In this document: piece after piece, positions 30,727-33,164 of the stretch | Layout of the letters: every line of letters starts with the position of its first letter | Numbering within the stretch: the stretch's first letter is position 1 | NCBI GenBank assembly: GCA_031291415.1 | Contig: JARLJB010000372.1 | Span: forward strand, 1-33,164 | Source: Telmatospirillum sp. | GTDB taxonomy: Bacteria > Pseudomonadota > Alphaproteobacteria > Rhodospirillales > Magnetospirillaceae | Length of the DNA stretch: 33,164 nt | Reading direction: 5' to 3' | Made by a program: the position numbers and the translations under genes | Notes under the pieces: model-generated | What the model was told of the DNA's origin: nothing | The model's database searches: none | The model's input: only the letters and a program-made list of their open reading frames with translations

Positions 30727-32421
30727 ATGCTGATCGACCAATTCAATCTCAGTGTCGCCCTTTTGCAGCAGACCTGCGTCTATCTGGTCATCGCCTATCT
30801 GATGAGCCGGACGCCGCTGTTCATTCCGTTGATGAGCGTAACGATCCGTTTTCCGCACAAGGTCGCCTGCTATCTGGTGTTCTCGCTGTTTTGCATCCTC
30901 GGTACTTTTTTCGGGCTGCGGGTCGACGATTCCATCGCCAACACGCGGTCGATCGGCGCCGGCCTGAGCGGCATCCTGGGCGGACCGTCGGTGGGCATCG
31001 CCGTCGGGCTCACCGGGGGATTGCACCGTTACGCGATGGGCGGCATGAGCGCCTTGGCTTGCGCCATTTCGACCGTGGTGTCCGGGTTGGTGGGCGGTGT
31101 CGTGCATCGCTATCTGATCCGTCGCGGCAAAATCGACCAGCTTTTCGATCCTTTGCGGGTCGCCGTCGTCAGCCTGTGCGCCGAGATCATCCACATGCTG
31201 ATCATCCTGGCGCTCGCCCGGCCATTCGACGCGGCCTCCCGGCTGGTCGGCGACGTGGCCGTGCCGATGCTGATTACCAATACCCTGGGCGCCGCCCTGT
31301 TCATGCGGATCCTGCTCGACCGCCGCATCATGTTCGAGCGGCAATCGAGTGTTTTTTCGGCGATGGCCTTGAAGATCGCCGCCCGTTCGGTTGGTGTGCT
31401 GCGGACCGGTTTCAATCAGGAAAATTCGACCCGCGTGGCGCGGATCATCTATGAGGAAACCGGCGTCGGCGCCGTCGCCATTTCCGATCGGGACAAATTG
31501 CTGGCCTTCATCGGCGTCGGCGACGACCATCACCTGCCGGGGATGCCGATCACCTCGCCGCAGACGCTGCAGGCCATCGCTGACAACCGCGTGCTTTATG
31601 CCGACGGCAACGAACAGGTCTACCAATGCTCGATCCGGGCCGATTGCCGGTTGGGCGCCTCGCTGGTGATTCCGTTGCACGATGAGGACGAGAGGGTGAT
31701 CGGCGCGATCAATCTTTACGAGCCGCGTAACAAGTTGTTCTCGACCATCAACCGAACCTTGGGCGAGGGGATTGCCCGCCTGCTGTCGACGCAGATTCTA
31801 ACGGGCCGTTACGAGCAGCAGAAACAACTTCTCACTCAATCCGAAATCAAACTGCTGCAGGCCCAGGTCAATCCGCATTTTCTTTTCAACGCGCTCAATA
31901 CCCTTTCGGCGGTGATCAGGATCAACCCCGAACAGGCCCGCGAACTGGTGCAGAATCTGTCGACCTTTTTCCGCAAGAACCTCAAACGGTCGAGCGAGGA
32001 GGCGGGCCTGGCCGACGAGATCGAGCATGTGAACGCCTATCTGCAGATCGAACTGGCCCGCTTCAGTCCGCATCTGTCGGTCGATATCGACATGCCCGAG
32101 GATCTGCTCGATGCCAGATTGCCTGCATTCACCTTGCAGCCGATTGTCGAAAATGCCATCAAGCATGGAACATCGCAGCTGATGTGCGACGGACTGATCC
32201 GGATCGAAGCTGTTCGCGATGGGAATGACCTGGTGATCAGTGTCGAGGACAATGCCGGTTTGTACGAGGCGCGTCCGGGCGGGGATGGACTGGGCATGAG
32301 TCTGGTCGACCGCCGGATCAAAAGCCGTTACGGCGATGGTTTCGGTATCACGGTGGAGTGCGAGCGCGATGCCTTTACCCGTGTCAAACTTCGTATTCCG
32401 CTGGAGACGGCGCGCCCATGA
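30727..32421 (+). CDS. LytS/BtsS-type sensor histidine kinase
   Basis: A 564-residue sensor kinase. The N-terminal 5TMR-LYT membrane domain spans about 1-200, with multiple hydrophobic segments and the typical [10 protein letters not shown] motif. A GAF domain follows at about 215-360 ([31 protein letters not shown]). The His_kinase domain carries the phosphoacceptor His384 in [17 protein letters not shown], and an HATPase_c domain has ENAIKHG and [11 protein letters not shown]. Length and order match E. coli BtsS (YehU), which senses pyruvate, and LytS; the ligand here is not known. Start ATG 30727 is chosen since the longer ORF runs back through repeats. The stop overlaps the response regulator start (ATGA), so it is a two-gene operon. 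Confidence 0.93.
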   Translation: MLIDQFNLSVALLQQTCVYLVIAYLMSRTPLFIPLMSVTIRFPHKVACYLVFSLFCILGTFFGLRVDDSIANTRSIGAGLSGILGGPSVGIAVGLTGGLHRYAMGGMSALACAISTVVSGLVGGVVHRYLIRRGKIDQLFDPLRVAVVSLCAEIIHMLIILALARPFDAASRLVGDVAVPMLITNTLGAALFMRILLDRRIMFERQSSVFSAMALKIAARSVGVLRTGFNQENSTRVARIIYEETGVGAVAISDRDKLLAFIGVGDDHHLPGMPITSPQTLQAIADNRVLYADGNEQVYQCSIRADCRLGASLVIPLHDEDERVIGAINLYEPRNKLFSTINRTLGEGIARLLSTQILTGRYEQQKQLLTQSEIKLLQAQVNPHFLFNALNTLSAVIRINPEQARELVQNLSTFFRKNLKRSSEEAGLADEIEHVNAYLQIELARFSPHLSVDIDMPEDLLDARLPAFTLQPIVENAIKHGTSQLMCDGLIRIEAVRDGNDLVISVEDNAGLYEARPGGDGLGMSLVDRRIKSRYGDGFGITVECERDAFTRVKLRIPLETARP

Positions 32422-33068
32422 TGAAGATCCTGATTGTCGACGACGAGACCCTGGCCCGGCAGGAACTGCGCGTTCTGCTGGAAGAGGCCGAGGATATCCA
32501 GATCGTTGCCGAATGCGCCAACGCCGTCGAGGCGGTTGCCGCGATCAACAGGCAACAGCCCGACGTCGTCTTCCTCGATATCCAGATGCCGCGTGTCAGC
32601 GGTCTTGAACTGCTCTCCATGCTGCCGCAGGAACGCATGCCGCACATCGTCTTTCTGACCGCCCACGACGAATATGCCGTCCAGGCGTTCGAGGAGAACG
32701 CCTTTGACTATCTTCTGAAGCCGATCGATCCGGCCAGACTGGAAAAGACCCTGCATCGCCTGCGCCGCGATCGCTCGCCGCAGAATCTGCAGGTTCTGCA
32801 AGACAGCAATCAACTGAAGCAGATTCCCTGTTCCGGCCTGAACCGCGTCTATTTGATGAAGCTCGATGAAATCGAATATGTCGCCTCGAAGCAGAGCGGG
32901 GTCTATGTGGTCGGTGGAAACGGACAGGAACGTTTTACCGAGCTGACCTTGCGGACGCTTGAGGAAAAGACCCCGCTGATCCGCTGCCATCGCCAATATC
33001 TGGTCAATCCGGACCGCATCAAGTATAGCGCGGCGGCTGATTTTAGACAGATCGGCGGGAGATTTTAG
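32418..33068 (+). pseudogene. LytTR response regulator, 3' end disrupted
   Basis: A 216-residue reading frame. The receiver domain is complete (DDE at 8-10, phosphoacceptor Asp54 in VVFLDIQMP, Lys in DYLLKPID). A LytTR DNA-binding domain starts near 130 ([20 protein letters not shown]) and reaches [17 protein letters not shown]. At that point family members go on for some 40 residues with the last beta strands and helix, but here the frame changes to unrelated [14 protein letters not shown] and ends. The native frame is lost near 33030-33040, where an 11-base direct repeat begins. It may be a broken regulator; a shortened but functional protein is less likely. ATG 32418 overlaps the kinase stop; ATG 32421 is the alternative. 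Confidence 0.75.
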
Positions 33069-33164
33069 ACAAGAAATCCGCCGTTTTTTCGCGACCGCCG
33101 CACTGGGTAAGCTAGCTCCTAGATATGATGACTTCACCGGCCACGCGGTTGGTGCCAGCGGACA
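33039..33164. mobile_element. Probable insertion sequence terminus, cut by window end
   Basis: GATTTTAGACA is repeated at 33039-33049 and 33061-33071, a 22-base spacing in tandem. Repeated short sequences near the termini are typical of IS21-family elements, and the break in the LytTR gene lies exactly at the first repeat. After it there is no similarity to the regulator. Two adjacent ATG codons at 33125-33130 open a reading frame (MMTSPATRLVPA) that runs off the window; it may begin a transposase, but no motif can be seen. The other end lies outside. Confidence 0.5.

Overview
The window is a GC-rich chromosomal segment from a proteobacterium, most likely an alphaproteobacterium of the Rhodospirillales. 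The basis is the codon and GC bias, a Rhodospirillum rubrum-type CO-induced hydrogenase gene order (cooMKLXUH), cbiMNQO, and a CZB chemoreceptor. No rRNA, tRNA, CRISPR array or replication origin was seen. All family assignments come from reading motifs; no database search was possible.

Layout. (1) 254-3890, minus strand: a type I secretion pair, an ABC exporter with a degenerate C39 domain and an HlyD adaptor. It is separated by an AT-rich divergent region from a 1285-residue plus-strand protein built as TPR / GT9-like / FkbM methyltransferase / TPR / GT9-like. (2) 8142-11895, minus strand: a chemoreceptor carrying PilZ-like and CZB zinc domains, and a lipoprotein serine protease. (3) 12113-14285: a nucleoside 2-deoxyribosyltransferase-like protein, a DeoR-type repressor and a divergent LOG/TIGR00725-like nucleotide-binding protein. 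(4) 14446-18244: a four-gene ABC importer (permease, ATPase, binding protein, permease). (5) 18200-20763, minus strand: cbiMNQO cobalt importer, preceded by a clear cobalamin riboswitch. (6) 21046-21850: about 800 bases without a gene, holding dispersed repeats, a MITE-like inverted repeat and a CooA-type TGTC-N8-GACA site placed as an activator site. (7) 21851-30434: group 4 energy-converting NiFe hydrogenase genes cooM, K, L, X, U, H, then hypA and hypB. (8) 30727-33068: a LytS/BtsS-type sensor kinase and a LytTR response regulator cut short near its 3' end, apparently by a mobile element that continues past the window.

How the parts fit. CooLXUH with CooK and CooM would form a membrane complex that oxidises reduced ferredoxin, makes H2 and pumps ions. 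HypA and HypB deliver nickel to CooH. The CODH genes (cooFSCTJ) that accompany this hydrogenase in R. rubrum are not in the window, so the electron donor is open: CO through a distant CODH, or another reduced-ferredoxin source. The CooA-type site argues for CO control.

The accessory material (secretion plus glycosyl/methyl-transferase island, repeat clusters, truncated regulator) is where the less ordinary biology lies.
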